A program made the translations under genes and the position numbers. Positions 16,325 through 17,576 of a stretch of DNA of 17,576 nucleotides are shown in pieces. The notes beneath the pieces are model-generated. The model saw only the letters and a program-made list of their open reading frames with translations, was not told the DNA's origin and did no database searches. Numbering within the stretch: position 1 is the first letter of the stretch; each line of letters begins with the position of its first letter. The stretch comes from CAZHMN01 sp964533705 (GTDB taxonomy: Bacteria > Electryoneota > B3-LCP). The stretch spans positions 1 to 17,576 of the forward strand of contig CAZHMN010000063.1 of the NCBI GenBank assembly GCA_964533705.1, read 5' to 3'.

Positions 16325-17392
16325 CTATTCCGTTGACACTGCCGTCATCTTATACTGTCCTTTAAGAAAATAATCAGCCACCTCCTCTAATTCATCTATG
16401 GTCAGGGAAGATCCATCCAGGTGGATGTCGCCGTTGGGCTGAAATCCGGATAACTGCCCCATGACATCCTGGTAATTCGAACCCAAAATCCACTGAAGAC
16501 TGGATAATATTCTTTGAGCATCGGGATCAACCTGTTGGAAGAGGGTAAATGCACCGATTTGGCTGGGATATTCAGTCATCCCACCCGAAGTCTGCACGAG
16601 TGAGGTGACCTGCCAGTAATAGGTGCGGCCGGGTTCGAGAGGCGGAACCCCGGATGCAGGATAGGAAAAACTCTGACCGATCAAGGGATCAGCCGGATTC
16701 GTCTCGTAGTGGGGGTTGCTCTGCATGACCGATTCCGGGTCGAGACCTTCCGCGCCTTTTTCACAGATTTTCAGGAGAAATTGGTTAGCTGAAGATGACC
16801 AGGTGAAGAGGGGAGTGGTGGTGTTGATGGTCGTCGGAGAGGCGGGCGTACCCATCGGTGATATCAGGCGAATATCGAAGGGATTGGTCAGGAGAACGTT
16901 GAGTTCGTCAGAAGCTAAAAGGGAATCGCCGTTTGTGGCGGAATAGAGTTCGAGCCGTAAAAAATAGGTATCCGAGGGGAAATAGCCGGTCTCCAGCAGC
17001 TTCTGTTCGATGTATTCGGCGTCAGATCCAATGTCGTAATCGTCCAGTTTATAGGGGCTGCCATCCGTCGTCAGATCGAGATTGGTGATTTGCAGGGTGG
17101 CGGGTTTTAAGAAGAACGAATTCGATTCACCACGCAGGATTTCCGATTGCGCGTTTCGCATGGTGAAGATGAAGAACGCATCCGGGACAAAGAGATCAGA
17201 ACTGACCGTTGCTTGAAAGACAACCGCGGAAGGGGCGTTGCCAGAAATGTTTAAATCCTCGAGAAAGAACACCTCCAAATTGGACGGGGCGGTCAGGTTT
17301 AGATCAAGCGTGACAGCGGATTCTACTGGCTTCAATCCAAGCGCCAGGAGAAGTGAGATAAAAGTGCTGATAATCGCTGCGAGACGGCGCAT
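16325..17392 (-). CDS. Secreted protein with Fn3-like domain, unknown function
   Basis: First gene of the minus-strand operon, 355 aa. A signal peptide covers residues 1-26 (RR, hydrophobic core, VESA before the likely cut). An N-terminal beta-rich region (about 28-170) has a Fn/Ig feel (VFFLEDLNISGNAP, YFLRLELYS). Residues about 176-285 look like a fibronectin type III-style unit: TPLFTWSSSANQFLLKI, LEPGRTYYWQV, GAFTLF. The last 65 residues appear helical and contain NGDIHLDGSSLTIDELEE (320-337), faintly like a Ca-binding loop but off the EF-hand pattern. No enzyme motif and no barrel. The ATG at 17392 lies about 29 nt after the predicted transcription start; only a weak AGTAAG precedes it. 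The family is not recognised. Its position before FecR, barrel and cyclase genes suggests an extracytoplasmic partner of that system (inference). Confidence 0.75.
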   Translation of the reverse strand: MRRLAAIISTFISLLLALGLKPVESAVTLDLNLTAPSNLEVFFLEDLNISGNAPSAVVFQATVSSDLFVPDAFFIFTMRNAQSEILRGESNSFFLKPATLQITNLDLTTDGSPYKLDDYDIGSDAEYIEQKLLETGYFPSDTYFLRLELYSATNGDSLLASDELNVLLTNPFDIRLISPMGTPASPTTINTTTPLFTWSSSANQFLLKICEKGAEGLDPESVMQSNPHYETNPADPLIGQSFSYPASGVPPLEPGRTYYWQVTSLVQTSGGMTEYPSQIGAFTLFQQVDPDAQRILSSLQWILGSNYQDVMGQLSGFQPNGDIHLDGSSLTIDELEEVADYFLKGQYKMTAVSTE

Positions 17393-17427
17393 ATCTTACT
17401 CATAGGATTAGAGATTATGCTCTATAT

Positions 17428-17456
17428 ATATTACACAATTTTTCATATCTTGTCAA
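17428..17456 (-). promoter_or_regulatory. Near-consensus sigma70 promoter of the five-gene operon
   Basis: On the minus strand: TTGACA (17451-17456, perfect -35), a 17-nt spacer (17434-17450) and TAATAT (17428-17433, 4 of 6 at the -10, keeping the key A and final T). The surroundings are strongly AT-rich. The expected transcription start is near 17421, giving a UTR of about 29 nt to the ATG at 17392. Confidence 0.75.
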
Positions 17457-17576
17457 GTGTTTTTTATGTAAATAGGTAGATTCTCTGCTGAGAATGCAGA
17501 AATGGATACCCGTTTGCCGGAGAACGTTTGATTTTGAGTTCTGCAGAATAAATTCTGCGGCTGAGGCCGGCTTCGG
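17457..17576. other. Non-coding region upstream of the operon promoter with two inverted repeats
   Basis: About 120 nt before the window end with no convincing gene. It holds ATTCTC-TGCT-GAGAAT (17480-17495) and GCAGAAT-AA-ATTCTGC (17543-17558, extendable by C-G and a wobble pair). They lie about 25 and 85 nt upstream of the -35, so they could be operator sites or belong to the end or start of a gene outside the window. Confidence 0.35.

Noticed and set aside
17072..17392. Reading the Fn3-like protein's C-terminal NGDIHLDG loop as an EF-hand or dockerin
   Set aside because: Spacing and the residue at position 8 do not fit the EF-hand pattern, and no second half is present. Kept only as a remark in the gene entry.
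17428..17456. Extended -10 (TGn) for the operon promoter
   Set aside because: The three bases before the -10 are GTG, so the TG is one base out of register.
17494..17576. Short + strand open frame beginning at ATG 17494 and running off the edge
   Set aside because: Only 27 codons visible, no Shine-Dalgarno, the frame overlaps an inverted repeat, and no recognisable protein. Cannot be supported.
1..17576. Mobile element, integrase, tRNA or attachment site
   Set aside because: No transposase, recombinase, tRNA gene or direct repeats flanking a block were seen.

Overview
The window looks like chromosomal DNA from a diderm, LPS-making bacterium. It has intermediate-to-high GC coding sequence and AT-rich promoter regions. 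Three things point to an outer membrane: a lipid A-type (LpxL/HtrB) acyltransferase, an outer-membrane barrel protein ending in Phe, and a large Ig-domain protein with a lipoprotein-like leader. Strong Shine-Dalgarno sequences are rare. Together with the giant Ig-repeat protein and the NapH/NapG-like redox gene, this suggests an uncultured FCB-type lineage (KSB1, Zixibacteria or Marinimicrobia style). That placement is inference only; no marker here fixes the taxon.

Layout. Positions 1-5536 hold a co-directional + strand cluster: the 3' end of an unrecognised gene, mutL (mismatch repair), miaA (tRNA A37 prenylation), a Tat-exported DUF362 protein, and a large membrane polyferredoxin that looks like a NapH-NapG fusion with an internal twin-arginine motif. 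Positions 5537-5754 are an AT-rich intergenic region with candidate promoter elements. Positions 5755-10089 encode a 1444-aa exported protein made of about twelve tandem bacterial Ig-like (invasin/Big-type) domains. A clear intrinsic terminator at 10140-10175 separates it from a convergent minus-strand operon.

The minus-strand operon runs from a near-consensus promoter (TTGACA, 17-nt spacer, TAATAT; 17428-17456) through five closely packed genes. In order they are a secreted Fn3-like protein, a FecR-domain periplasmic protein, an outer-membrane barrel with N-terminal Ig-like domains, a CHASE2-class IIIb adenylate cyclase with a TPR tail, and an LpxL-type lipid acyltransferase. Gaps are 8, 15 and 24 nt, and the last junction is a 4-nt ATGA overlap. 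No marker of mobility (IS, integrase, tRNA, CRISPR) is visible.

Working model (inference). The minus operon is the best candidate for an undescribed system. Envelope components (Fn3-like, FecR and barrel proteins) could feed a periplasmic CHASE2 sensor that makes cAMP, with a lipid A acyltransferase made in fixed ratio by translational coupling. The DUF362 plus polyferredoxin pair is a second, separate candidate, for electron transfer across the inner membrane.
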